Shown here: piece after piece, positions 22,579 to 33,865 of the stretch
Layout: each line of letters opens with the position of its first letter
Numbering within the stretch: the stretch's first letter is position 1
Source of the DNA: Favolaschia claudopus
Lineage: Eukaryota > Basidiomycota > Agaricomycetes > Agaricales > Mycenaceae
Reading direction: 5' to 3'
Assembly: GCA_037176885.1 (NCBI GenBank)
Contig: JAWWNJ010000015.1
Coordinates: forward strand, 868,001 to 932,000
Length of the DNA: 64,000 nucleotides
The notes under the pieces: model-generated
Told to the model about the DNA's origin: nothing
What the model saw: the letters and a program-made list of their open reading frames with translations, nothing else
Database searches by the model: none
Made by a program: the position numbers and the translations under genes

Positions 22579-23436
22579 GATGAGGGGGGGAGAAAAGACC
22601 AGCAGACTTCGAGGCGACGCACCGGGAATGAAGATCTTCTTAACCGGAAACATAGGCCGGTGATTAGCGGTCGCAGTGTTGATGGTATCATTGATAAGTC
22701 GAACGGCATCCGGCGTCCCAACGGCATCCGCTTGCTTTCTTCCTCTTCTTCCGTTGGCCGCGCAAGTGAAGCCAACGGAATGTGTGCATCCCGTTGGATC
22801 TCTGCTCGAGAAGAAAGATAGCTCGAAAAACGACAAGTTTATTGAGGCGCCCTGTCACGGTGTGTGAACTAGTGAGTGTTGGATTCGAAAAGATTTGAAG
22901 GAGGTCACGGTGGAGGCAGATTCACTTACTGTTAGACTCTGAGTCGTCATGCAAGTGAGTTTATCCTTCTGACCACGAACTCAGCACGATGGGTCATGGA
23001 AGTGGACGCCAACGGAGTTTCTACCTGCGGATAACACTTCAGCCTCCAGACTCTGCCGCAGGCTCGCAGCTACAGCAGCTTTATGCTGCGCCGCCTCGAT
23101 TTACAACGGACGCAGGTCATGACAAGACTAGCGCATGCAGCGCCAGATCCGATTCGTTATGGAGTCAGTCCCGATTCAAAGCTTGACACCAGCGCGTAGT
23201 ATCGCTGTCATTGATTGCCCCAATTATGACCAGAGATTACTTGGAGCCGTATACTCTGGTCCTGACTCGGGCAAACTGCGCCGCTGGTTTTAAGAGAAAA
23301 AGTCGCGGATGCGCGGTTGGCGCAGCCTGCTCTTTCGACAGGAATCTCGCAGTGAACTGTGATATCCTTGTTCCCCAGCTTTTGGTTAAATAACGACGAT
23401 CTTCTACTTGCAGAAGTCGGACCATCTTCTTGAAGC
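22579..23436. other. Divergent promoter region between the CoA ligase and VPS4
   Basis: About 860 bp between two start codons pointing away from each other. Frames on both strands lack family features. It presumably holds both promoters. Confidence 0.4.
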
Positions 23437-25081
23437 ATGGTACCCAGACAAGCAAGCCTCGATGTGAGCCGCTTTTCGGGGTTTTGCCTGTTCATCTAAC
23501 CCCCGTCTTGAACAGAAGGCTATCGAGATCGCGCAGAAGGCAATTGAAAACGACAAGGCACAGAACCACCGTGAGGCATGCAAAGAATACATGGATGCCC
23601 TGGACTACTTCATGGTGGCTTTGAAATGTAAACTGGATATTCATGCGTCCTCGTTCCCAGTCTAATAAATTTCCAGATGAGAAAAATGAGCAGTTCAAAA
23701 TCCTCATACGATCCAAAATCGACAACTATCTCAGCCGTGCCGAGATCCTCAAGAAACAGCTAGCGGGGCCAGTGGGAGCGCTTCAATCTACCAACGCTCT
23801 GTTCGTGTCCAATACCATTACGATAATCTTACAATTATCGAACCACGTTTACAGAATGGCTGACGAGGATCCGGAGACAAAGAAATTGCGTGCTGGATTG
23901 TCTGAAGCAATCTTAGGTCCCGCCGGGAGTGACGTCTCGTGGGACGACATCGCCGGCCTCGAAGCTGCAAAAATGTCGCTCAAAGAAGCTGTTATTCTGC
24001 CTCTCAAATTTCCGCATCTTTTCTCAGGTATGCGGAAGCCCTGGAGGGGCATCCTGCTCTATGGTCCACCCGGCACTGGAAAGTCCTACCTCGCCAAAGC
24101 TGTGGCCACCGAGGCAAAGAGCACGTTTTTCAGCATCAGCTCCAGCGATTTAGTGAGCAAATGGCAGGGAGATTCTGAAAAGTATTTATCTATCGCACTG
24201 CGACATCGTATCACTTACTCTCGCCTGCAGACTCGTCAAACATCTCTTCCAAATGGCACGAGAGATGAAGCCCGCTATTATCTTCATCGATGAGATCGAC
24301 AGCATGACCGGAGCGCGCGGCGATGGTGATTCCGATGCATCTCGTCGGTTGAAGACGGAATTTCTTGTTCAAATGGATGGCGTGGCTCACGATAACAAGA
24401 ACGTTCTCGTTATCGGTGCGACGAACATCCCTTGGCAGATAGACCTTTCTATCAAACGAAGGTGCGTCTGAAATGCGCTCGAGGTTTTCTCAAAGCCTTC
24501 GCCAACGGTCAAAATCAGGTTTCAAAAGCGAATATACATCCCTCTCCCTGGTTTAGATGCTCGAAAACGCATGTTCGAATTGCACATCGGTGAAACTCCA
24601 TGCGAGCTTTCCAGCGAACATTACCAGTGGCTCGCGGAAAGAACTGAAGGGTGAGTACACGTCAGTTAGCACTACAATTCTACAATATGTATAGGTATTC
24701 CGGAGCGGACATCCAAATTGTCGTTCAAGATGCCCTCATGCAACCAATCCGTAAACTCATCGCGGCCACGCATTTCAAGCCCGTCGCTATGACGGGCGGC
24801 GAGATGTCTCTAGACGAATTTGTCAAATGGATTTTCTGCTCGCCTGAGGATCCGGGAGCTGTCGTGAAGTCGTGGACAACGCTGACAGCTGAGGAATTGT
24901 TCGAACCGAAGATAAACCTCGTAGACTTTACAGCAGCGCTAGAAAATGTTCGACCGAGTGTGGTCGAGGAAGATTTGGTTAAACATCAACAGTGGACGAA
25001 GGATTTTGGTGCGCTTTCAATGTTGTTAGTATGTTTTGCATGCCTGAAGTTGAAAAAAATATAGGAAGCGATGGGTCATAA
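23437..25081 (+). CDS. VPS4: VPS4-type AAA ATPase of the ESCRT pathway
   Basis: Seven exons join in phase: 23437-23463, 23516-23627, 23677-24181, 24231-24461, 24519-24650, 24695-25008 and 25065-25081. They give 445 residues. An N-terminal MIT domain ([20 protein letters not shown], then [13 protein letters not shown]) precedes an AAA module with Walker A GPPGTGKS (about residue 175), Walker [11 protein letters not shown] (about 231), sensor GATNIPW and arginine-finger region. A VPS4-type C-terminal helix ends in WTKDFGSDGS. Vps4 hydrolyses ATP to disassemble ESCRT-III at endosomes. The last exon has only 17 nt. Without it the protein would wrongly end in a read-through tail. Some positions normally well conserved in fungal Vps4 differ (for example DLSIKRRFQKR), so a paralogue is possible. 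Confidence 0.85.
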
Positions 25082-25125
25082 TTGTCTGTCAATGTCATCT
25101 TCGAAGATGAAATTTATCCTGCTAT

Positions 25126-25752
25126 TCACTTCCGCCACTCTTCCTTCAGCTCCTGTCCGTTGATTTCCACCGGCTTTGCCCCTGTAGTTTCGCCATCAGT
25201 TGTAGTCTGCCTTCCCTGTTGTTCACTCACCAAGAACGATAAAGTATATTCTTGCCCATTCATGTTTTGATTCATTTCTCCAAGTGTGCATTGTGCCTCG
25301 CTGCACGACGGTATCTCCTTCGTTCAATGTGATCTTCTCGCCACCATCTAACTCAAGAACTATGGAGCCTTTGACAACAATTCCATAATCCAGTGAGACC
25401 GTTCGATGTGCAGGCTGGCGGGGTAAAAGTGATCAACCTCCCACTCTTCTGACAAAAGTAATGCACAGACCGAAACCGTCCCTGGACTAAATTCGAACAC
25501 CCGAAACACGGACCCATTCATACTGACGTGTTCCGTATTCGTCGCAATCTCATCCACCCACTTCCCCTCCTTGATCTCGCTGTCGATGACTGCCGGAGAT
25601 TCACTCGTATGACAGAGATCGTAAATGGGGCTGATACTCTGCGGTGACCAGAAAGTCGGCGGCTGGACCGTATCAGCCACGACCGTTGCCTTTCCCTCTG
25701 GCGTGTGCCCGGTCACAACGCGGCGGACTGGTTCGAAGGGACTGGACGACAT
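25126..25752 (-). CDS. Cupin-domain protein (small single-domain cupin)
   Basis: Three exons (25471-25752, 25231-25414, 25126-25181) give 173 residues. The N-terminal part (RRVVTGHTPEGKATVV) is characteristic of a fungal cupin group. The barrel carries the two cupin motifs: PAHRTVSLDYGIVVKG with its metal-site histidine, and GDTVVQRGTMHTWRN with the second histidine. Members are often annotated as cupin_2 or oxalate-decarboxylase-like, but no reaction is established. A TATATAAG box lies about 40 nt before the start. The 3' end is only 44 bp from that of VPS4, which is convergent. Confidence 0.8.
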
Positions 25753-26261
25753 TTTGAGGAGAAGGGTCTGGTTGAGGCAGCAGCTCTTATATATGGCCCA
25801 AAGCGCGGATTCGGAAGGCCGCAAATTTAAGACTTGAACGAAATGAACACCGTAGCATTCGTCACTTGTAAATCCTTCTCGGAAGTGAACCCGAGCTCAA
25901 ACCTGCATGACCTAAATCCACCGGCTCTTTGCGCGTATTTGACGCTTCCAGCTCTCGATTCATGTTTCCTGACTTCAAAGAATATGTTACTCCAATGTTA
26001 CTCAGTCGTGCGACTTGAATTCTTTCCCCCGAGCAATGGAATTTATTGCCGTTCATAGCAAGCTATTACTCGTATGCAAATTAGTAGTCTGCGGCAATTT
26101 TTTGTCCTATATCTATGCCACTCGCTCAACTGACTTTTTTTCCCGGCCAATGCCGGTAATTCAACAAAAATCCCAACATCTGTTTCGGGCGATCGGCAAT
26201 ATCGGCCCGGATACCCGCCAATCAACGCGATCAACTCTGCCTTGCTTTTCTTTTCGCAACC
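25753..26261. promoter_or_regulatory. Divergent promoter region between the cupin and EFM5-type genes
   Basis: 509 bp separate the two start codons. The cupin side has TATATAAG at about 25786-25797 (minus strand). No clear TATA box is seen on the EFM5 side, whose leader is pyrimidine-rich. Confidence 0.4.
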
Positions 26262-27213
26262 ATGTCGACTCCAATCGCGGTACCCAGCTCTCAGAGTTCC
26301 CCTCCCTCACCATCCTCCTCAACCTCTGGATCTCCTCCCACTCTCGATCCCAGCACTCTTGCCCTCTTAAACTCCTTCATCGCCTCGAAAACCGATGAAG
26401 AGCGGCGTTTCAATGAGCTTGCAGAGGAAGCAGCCGCGCGTGTGGCTGGGCTTTCTGTCGAGGGCGAAGATGACGAAGATGCGGAGTCGAATAATAAACC
26501 TATGATGAGTGTGGATGAATACCGGTCGGTTTTCAGCGAGGATTGGCAACTCAGTCAATTTTGGTATGTTTCCTTCGAATTGTGGTCTTTACATTTGTTG
26601 CTCGAGAGAGAATACTATGCAGCTAACGAGACTCAAGGTACACCACTCCATTTGCGATGCGGTTTGCCGAGATCCTGCATTCACTTTGTACTCCCACCAC
26701 CTCCATCGCGTTTCTCTGCTGTCCAACCGCATTCGTGGCGTTCCAGCATACAAAACCTCTCAAGAATGCCCGATTGCTTGAAGTCGATGGTCGCTTCAGC
26801 ATTTTGGCCCCGCGACACTACATCCCATATGACATGGAAGAGCCCACGTCTCTTCCCGCACACTTAACGGAAGCCGTAGATATCGCGGTTGTGGATCCGC
26901 CGTTTTTGAATGAGGTAATAATTGCCTTTATTGCCCTAGCTGAATTACACATTGCTTTAAATTACAGTATACGAACACGAATGTCGTGAAGACACTACGC
27001 CAGATTATGAAGCCGTCCGCAAAGCTTATCGTTCTAACTTCGACATCGGTCTTGGATGTTCTCGAAAAGTTGTACAATTCCCCTCCACTGGGTCCGCTCC
27101 GCCGGACAAAAATTGAAGTTTTACATGGCCAACTACGAAATGATTTTGGGTGCTGGGCAAGCTGGGAAGGCTCTGAGGAGCTCGGTGCGGAGGTCGACAA
27201 CGCAGAGCAATAG
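26262..27213 (+). CDS. EFM5: eEF1A lysine methyltransferase, EFM5/EEF1AKMT1 type
   Basis: Three exons (26262-26563, 26638-26914, 26968-27213) give 274 residues. A serine/proline-rich leader and an acidic linker precede the family block SVDEYRSVFSEDWQLSQFWY. The methyltransferase core follows with AVDIAVVDPPFLNE. The DPPF tetrapeptide is the catalytic motif shared with N6-adenine methyltransferases, which is why older annotation calls these N6-DNA methylases. The yeast orthologue Efm5 methylates a lysine of translation factor eEF1A in the cytosol using S-adenosylmethionine. Length and motifs fit a functional enzyme. A standalone single-copy housekeeping gene. Confidence 0.9.
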
Positions 27214-27354
27214 AGTCTCAGGATTTATACGACGATCTAAGTCAGAGTGTTCATATGTATGTGTATATGTATGTGGTCTTCCTTATGACAATGGTTCTAT
27301 TTGTTTCTTAATAAATTTCCAGCTCTTGTAAATGCCCTCGCGCGATAAATGACT

Positions 27355-28622
27355 CTATCCCGTAATCTGACTCCAATCCGCTGCCTTGGCAAACTCTATG
27401 AACGACAGAGGTTTCCTCTGCGTAAAGGCCTCAGTATTGAAGACGTCTTTTCCTCCGTAATCTAGACAGTTCTCATTAGTACCATCACTCAATCAGCGGG
27501 CAAGCAAGTTATAATGACTGACAACCAAACTCCTCAACTGCCTGTGCGGCATCGCGCATGTCGAGGCCAACGTGCGGTGGCATACCTTTCGCAGTAAAGT
27601 CCTTCTCATACTGCTCAAATGAAACCGATTCGATTGTGATTTTCTTCCCGGTAGCTGTCCGAATGCCCATGTGAGTGAATTCATCGCGAATGCGAAAACG
27701 ATAAGCCCTTGCCTTCAGACACCTGCGCCGAAATCTCCTCCCCCGTCATATACACACCCGTGTACATCGCCGCACCGTTCAACCTTGCAACTTCCACCCC
27801 AGTCGCCTCAAAGGCGTGCCGAACATACAGCCCGTAATCGTGTTCCGCGTCAAGGACCGGAAGGGCAGACTTGGGGTTTCCCGGCCATCGAATAACGAAC
27901 GAATCGCCTCGTCGTTTGATGCTGCTGCGTCCGGGATCCACCAGATTCTCCGAGTAAAATCCCGCCTGGACATCGACGAAGAACGGAAGCCCGGATTGAC
28001 GGGCGTATTCGGTGACGTGGGCTTTGCCGTCGAAGTGGAGGGCATAGGTGTATTTGCCTTGGCTGATTTTGTTGTAATCCTGCAGATGATTTCAGTTAGT
28101 CGACTGCGCTTGTTGGCTGCATAAACGGAGGTCACCGACCTGCAAGCCGGACCACACGACACGCTCCACGCCAGCGGCCTTTACTGCATCTATCATCATC
28201 TTGCCTTCTGCTGTTTCCTACAGACGCATGGCGTGAGCGGTACTCGCGGACAGCGCACTATGTTACTATACCTTTTTCGCATCAAGGTGTTCCCAGAAGT
28301 TGGTGACGAGCTAGGTATCAATCAAGCTCGGACAATTCTCTGATATAGTCATGAACATTGCTTCACTCACGAAAGCCATATTCGCCCCAACGAACGCCTT
28401 CGAGACATTCTCCGCATTATCGATGACAAGATTTACCGCGATCATCTCAACGCCTTGCTTAACGAGCTTTTGAGCCGCCGGCTTCGCCACGTCGCGGCTG
28501 AATCCGCGAATTCGGTAGGGTTTGTTGGAATCGATGAGCGCTCGGATGACGCTTCCGCCTTGGGCGCCTGTGGCGCCAACGACAGCGACGAGGGGGGCAG
28601 TGGTGTCTTGAGTGATTGTCAT
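27355..28622 (-). CDS. NmrA-like NAD(P)-binding Rossmann protein
   Basis: The first exon (28371-28622) encodes VAVVGATGAQGGSVIRALID, the GxxGxxG dinucleotide-binding turn of the NmrA/HSCARG family, followed by RGFSRDVAKP. Later exons carry ALHFDGKAHVTEYARQSG, GLPFFVDVQAGFYSENLVDP and FEATGVEVARLNGAAMYTG, and the protein ends in AKAADWSQITG before the TAG at 27355-27357. About seven exons and roughly 300 residues are implied. Such proteins sense NAD(P) redox state or act as atypical reductases. No partner is evident. Gene order gives no further clue: it converges with the EFM5-type gene 142 bp away. Confidence 0.8.
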
Positions 28623-29245
28623 GGAAGAGGAAGGCGTTGTTCAGACCAAGAAATGCACCGGTGTTCGAGTATTTGAACCCAAGTTCAACCTCGGTTGTTT
28701 CACGTAAAATGGGGTGAGTCAGCGGTTCGATTGTATTTCGATATTTTTTGGGGGTTTGTCGAACCTCGGTGCTTTGTGAAATTTTCCGAGAAAACGGGGT
28801 TTGTGTAAGGAGGTCTCCATGCGGAGAGACGTTCAATAGGGCGCTCGACGGAGTGCGCGGATGCGCAGACGGCGTTAAAGGGGATTGATGACTGAGTGAA
28901 AAATAGAGTCGGGTGCAGCGACCTGGGCTGGTACAGCTGACTTGGGATTTTTTTAGTATGCGGTGGCGGATGCAATGGAGAATCTGGCTACGCGGGAATG
29001 AGATAGTTGCAGATTGTGATGGTCGGGGTGCGAGGTAGCTGGGTAATTGGTGACGAGTTGGAGGTAAGTATACAGAGATAGAGTGGTAGTGGTACGACTG
29101 GTATTCCTATTTGAGTGTCTGTATAGAGGAAGGCGGAATAGCCCATAATGCAATATAATAGTACCGGATTGCATCCAAAGAGTTTGGGGTCCGGTAACAA
29201 ATGTACATACGAAGTTGTTCGAGGCACAAATGGTGCGTCAAATGA
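28623..29245. other. Intergenic, no gene seen
   Basis: Upstream region of the NmrA-like gene and 3' flank of the next minus-strand gene. No supported coding sequence. Confidence 0.4.
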
Positions 29246-29989
29246 TTAGACAGTAACCGAAAGTGGGGAATCTATCCCTTCAACTTCGAACAAAGGCAGC
29301 ATATTAGGAATCGACTTCATCCCCGATTCCACGGCACCCAGATAATATTCGAACAACTGCTGCGTACTAGCTGAAGCGAGTTCGAACGACGTCAAGTCGT
29401 TGAGCTCCTCCGGCCACGGCAGCGTCGGTTCTTCCAGTGTATCAAGTTCCGAAGGCGAAAGATCCATATCGAGTGCGAATAGTCGGTGAGGAGATATTGA
29501 TCGAGGCGAAGGGCTCGAAGAAGAAGAAGGAGTGTCGATATCGGGGCATGAGTTCAGGATTGAAAGGGAATCGAATTTGGATGATGGGGATGGGGTGTGC
29601 GGGTATTCCAGTGTTTCGAGGGGGGAGGGATTACGAGGTGGAGTCGAAGGGACAAACGGAGAATCCTCCCACAGGTTTTCTGCTGCTGAGGGATGGATAC
29701 TACTGGTAGGGTTAGCCGATGACTCCGAGTCCTCAGCTGCAAACGTCGTGGTAGCGTTGTGGATTTTCCGGCGCTTTGTGAGGTGCTCGGCCGCATCCGA
29801 GTCTGCCTCGGCCTCGTTTCTCTGCATCGTCGCATGGTTTTCCAGCGCTTTGACGCCGACCAGCTCGCACGTCGACTCCACATGAGATTCCTCCGAGTCG
29901 ATAGAAGACGGCTCTCGGGAAGGCGACCGTGACGGCGACCGTAGTCGTTTTCTAACCAAAGAGCTGGGTTGCCTATCCTCTCGATGCAT
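29246..29989 (-). CDS. Serine/proline-rich, probably nuclear protein of unknown function
   Basis: One exon, 247 residues. The protein is rich in S, P, E and D. It has basic patches near the N-terminus (VRKRLRSPSRSPSREPS, an RS-like stretch) and KRRK at about residue 72 that could serve as nuclear localisation signals. Several SP/TP sites suggest phosphorylation. The C-terminal third (LNDLTSFELASASTQQLFEY) is predicted helical and ordered by composition. No domain is recognised. A TATAAAA box (30050-30056, minus) lies 61 nt upstream of the start, which supports the gene. Confidence 0.6.
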   Translation of the reverse strand: MHREDRQPSSLVRKRLRSPSRSPSREPSSIDSEESHVESTCELVGVKALENHATMQRNEAEADSDAAEHLTKRRKIHNATTTFAAEDSESSANPTSSIHPSAAENLWEDSPFVPSTPPRNPSPLETLEYPHTPSPSSKFDSLSILNSCPDIDTPSSSSSPSPRSISPHRLFALDMDLSPSELDTLEEPTLPWPEELNDLTSFELASASTQQLFEYYLGAVESGMKSIPNMLPLFEVEGIDSPLSVTV

Positions 29990-30049
29990 GGTGGGTGGGC
30001 TGTAGAACTTGGATTAGGAGCACTGAGCACTGTGGTGGCGTCAAGGCTG

Positions 30050-30056
30050 TTTTATA
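30050..30056 (-). promoter_or_regulatory. TATA box of the 29246-29989 gene
   Basis: TATAAAA on the minus strand, 61 nt before the ATG at 29989. Confidence 0.5.
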
Positions 30057-32119
30057 CGTCTTCCCAAAGCCTCAAGGCTTTTGGCGCCCGAGAGACAAAT
30101 GGCAGATAGAGAAGACGATGTAGTAGCGGAGTGGGAGCATAATGCCGTGTATGTGTGTACTGCAACATAGCAATCTGCCAGCTACGCGCCTCGTCTTGAT
30201 GATTGACCTGACCGGGAAGACCAAGGGAAGACGAGAAAAGCAAAAGATCTACCCGGCGTCTATGAAATGTTTTCGGCATTATCGGCATTGCTTACGTTTT
30301 CTGCTCTTTCTCTCAACCTTCATCTTGTTGGCCCTGGATGCGACCCTGGGTGGATTCCCTGGATGCTTGGATATCGTTGGCGATGGAATTGATTTCTCCT
30401 CAGTGTAACTGGCTAGAATTCAAGCTGCAGGCTCGGATACAGCTTTCAAGTTGAGCTAAAATTGAACGGTCTCAGGGCGTCCGCCACTGATCTTACAGCT
30501 TGCATGCTATCGTAACCCTTCCAAGTAGGTCGAAATATGAGTTCTATGAAGAACTACCTTCAGCGCTGTATGCATGTATAATTTCTCCGCTAGTAATCAG
30601 CGCGCTTTCCGTTTGCCTCTCCAAGAACGTGGAATTCAAGACTTGGAAGGTACTGTCAATTTAACTCTGGCGGCATCCTGCGCACATACACAATCGACTA
30701 ATCTCACTGATATTATCTCGAGTTCTCCCAGGTGTGGCCGATTTAATGCCAACATGAGCGCTAATCTGGCTAAATCAAGACAACGCGCTCAACACATTGC
30801 TGCTCTGGCGCTCTTTCAGATGACCTCAAAGTATTTATACTTCCACAGGATGCTGCTGCCTGCGCGTTTACAACGTTTCCAGAAGAAAAGTTAACATCTC
30901 AACTCGAGTAGAGCGCTCGGATTGTCCATCGCAGTCTCCGGATTCCTTTCATTTACTTCTTGCGACAATCTAGTGCGGAAAATGCCTGAAGCCTCAGCGT
31001 CTTCTCATCTACAGCTCTTCCTCGCCGAAATGCCCCACGGCGCTTGCATCCTTTCTGTCGATCCGGAAGATTGGTGAGGTGGGATTCATGCCAGCCTATT
31101 TGAAGCTGGACACCGCCCGAGTTTTAATCCGTGTCTCATCTGGTCTCAGTTCGTCAAAATTCTTGCCAGACGGCGTCCTGGTAAAATATACGGACGGGCT
31201 GACATCCGAGCCGCAGTTATTCGCAGAATAGCTCAGAAGCTATGCACTGCCATTACAGTAATAAGTGCACCGCCTGCCGGAGCGGGCAGTCCCCTCCCCC
31301 CCGGTAGTCTCCGTCGCCGTAGGTTACAGCCCGAGCGTTAGAAACTCTCGATCAATCAGCGCTGTGACCCGTGTTGACCGAACGTTCGCGATATCTGTCT
31401 CGACATACAGGGAACAATTTGAACTCGAAAATAAGTTCATATCAATCTGGTCAGTTGGTCCGATCAGAGTCCAAGTCGCGGTTCAAATGAACTAAAACAA
31501 AATACTCAGCGGGTGTACTTATATAATCTGGCCTTTGGATTCAGCTTGAACATCATGATAGCCATGAGTTGAAAGTCGCTTACTCCTCCCGAGGCCCTCA
31601 AGGCGTGCGAATCGTTCGGAAATTCGGCGATGCCGTCATGCCGCTCTTCGCCTTTCCTTGGCCCGAGGATTCCACATTTGTTCAAACCTCCTCGTTCTAC
31701 ACCACGCCTTTGCCTGCATGCAAGGAGGTTTTCGACGAGCAGCTTTTTTTTACGTGAAAAAATAGTGCTGCTGATTCTAAGCGATAACGCAGGTCGTTCC
31801 CGGCGTACGTGGAGCGAGCAGCTGCCAGCAGGGAGCATGTAAATCTGGCAGTTCAATCCGACCATCTTGATCAACTCGGCCGCGGGATGGATGGAACTCT
31901 CTAGATCATCCAGGATCCCACTGCTGGGCCCACTGCTCGATGCCCCCACAGACCATTCCAAGCAGTCTGCATAATAACAAAGCATGGACCTCTTAACGCG
32001 ACTGGTCCAAAAGAACAAAGGAATGAGAATTAACCATTGTTCTCGGCAATCCTTCCCAACAAAGAAAGCCCGGTAGAGATGTTGTTACCCAAAATTACTA
32101 CATATGTGTGTGACGTGGC
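30057..32119. other. Intergenic, no gene supported
   Basis: Two kilobases with scattered frames of up to 170 codons that lack family features or consistent splicing. The longest, on the minus strand at 31506-32018, has no recognisable domain and I do not call it. Confidence 0.35.
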
Positions 32120-32128
32120 TATAAAAGG
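32120..32128 (+). promoter_or_regulatory. TATA box of the 32391-32980 gene
   Basis: TATAAAAGG, about 270 nt before the chosen ATG. This implies a long, pyrimidine-rich 5' leader. Confidence 0.4.
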
Positions 32129-32390
32129 CGGAGCGCTTTGAGCCACAGCCAGCCCACATTACGATCAAATCCCCCCATCAGTCATACCCCACTCACGCTT
32201 TGAGCCCTGCTTTGCTCGAGCTTTGACAGCTACTCAGACTAATATAAAGCCTAAAGCGATATCGATACCAATCTATATCCCTTCATTCATCTCTCCCCTC
32301 ATCTGCCTGCCAGCCTTTGTCACTTGCTTTCACCAGTACTGCTTTCTCGTCGTCTCCACAACAGCTCAGCTACTAGTATTTGACGTCATC

Positions 32391-32980
32391 ATGCCCAGCC
32401 GCACCCGCAGCTCTGATCTTTCTCTCTCGTCGACATCCACTATGACCTCGGGCCCTTCGAAGCAGTGCCAGAGAGTACTCCGCGCCACCATCCCCGCACC
32501 TGAGATTGTCGATATGGACATGGACGTCGACGAAAATAATGCCACTCTCGTACACGAACAACTTGGCCATCTCGATGATCCCTGGCCGACTGTGTTTCAG
32601 GTAATTATTTTTCTTTTTTGTCTTTCTGTAGACACCGCCCGACCACAGCCTAATGCTGATTATTCCTTTGTTTTGTTTTTCCGCAGCCAAATCAAAAAGT
32701 CTGGATACGCAATCACGGCAAATGGATTCGAGGTAAAATATTCCCGCAATCCGTCCCCAAGCTTGGAATAAGCGATGTAAGCATTTCTTTATATCTCGAT
32801 GAACCAACGCTGATTTACCTCTCATTCGATTTTCGACAACAGAACCTGACCTACTGGAACGTGATGTACAAAGACACCTTCGGACACCACCTGCGAAAAA
32901 GCTTTGCGCCGCTGGCGGGTGAGCTTAAGCCCGATATACCAGCGGTCCGGAAGCTGCTTCGCGAAGCGCATTGGCTTTAA
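32391..32980 (+). CDS. Small agaricomycete-type protein, possible SH3-barrel/Tudor-like fold
   Basis: Three exons (32391-32600, 32687-32776, 32843-32980) join in phase to 145 residues. The N-terminal half is polar and acidic (EIVDMDMDVDENNATL). The C-terminal half has a pattern of evenly spaced aromatic residues: VWIRNHGKWIRGKIFP, then LTYWNVMYKDTFGHH, ending PDIPAVRKLLREAHWL. This pattern recalls small beta-barrel modules such as Tudor or Agenet, but that is inference from the W/Y spacing. The function is unknown. The ATG is preferred over an upstream in-frame one because it lies nearer the coding-like composition. Confidence 0.7.
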
Positions 32981-33865
32981 TATTTAGAGCTCTTGCTTGG
33001 TATTAATGGATCGCGGTGGGTTGGTCGGGTGAGCTTGGCCAACTGAGTGGAGTCCCGCGCGCCATTCCTCGCTATTTTGGGGGCGGCGCGGGAAGACGCG
33101 AAACGGGAAATGGGTGCTTGCGATGGGGAACGAGGAGACGTCGTCGACTCAGAGTCAGTCTAGTCGGTTCGGTTGGGCGTACAAATTGTTGGGTTGAACA
33201 TCAGTATATACCTCCGCATTGTATAATCTTGCACGATATATCGGAATCCTTATAGACACTACATGTACATAGTACCGCAAAATACTGCTTTGAATGCGGG
33301 GTTGCGGAGCCATTTGTGGGCGTCTCGCCAATGGCTGTCGCTGGGAATTACTTTTTGGTTCGCATCATGTACTTGAGGCGAACAGCTGTTGAGAGTGCAA
33401 CTACAGCCATGTGCGAGTAAAACCAATTACCGCGCATAGCTATAGGCAGGCGCCCATAGAAAGATCATTCAAGTCACAAACGATGGCTCGGAGAAAGCAG
33501 CAATTCACGAGGTCTGTGGGCCATGCCCAAGTCACGCACCCGACGCTGAAGCAGGCAGGTGTGCTGTGAAATGAGACCACTCAGGAACATCCAGCCAATG
33601 CTGCCACCTAGAGTTCAGACCAAAACGGTGTTGAATTTGGCGGACTTGCTCGCAGTAAAAGCGAACCATCTATTTCCCATCTCATTGACCCAATAATTAA
33701 TACACGTTGAACAATTAAGAACTGTAAGCGCTATATAACACATACATCTCTTCCACCATTTCCGTCCTCTTCGTCGCCGAATCGACCGGCGCTCGTATGG
33801 CAAGGCCTTCATTCGATGGTTCGTATTTTCGGCAGACAGCCAAACACAAATGGTGTGTTTTGGAC
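32981..33865. other. Intergenic, no gene seen
   Basis: 3' flanks of the small protein gene and of proline dehydrogenase. Frames here are short and unsupported. Confidence 0.4.

Noticed and set aside
25009..25064. Read-through C-terminus of VPS4
   Set aside because: Splicing 25009-25064 gives the family-like end WTKDFGSDGS; the read-through tail has no counterpart.
31506..32018. 170-codon minus-strand frame
   Set aside because: No family features or splice support, and no promoter signal.
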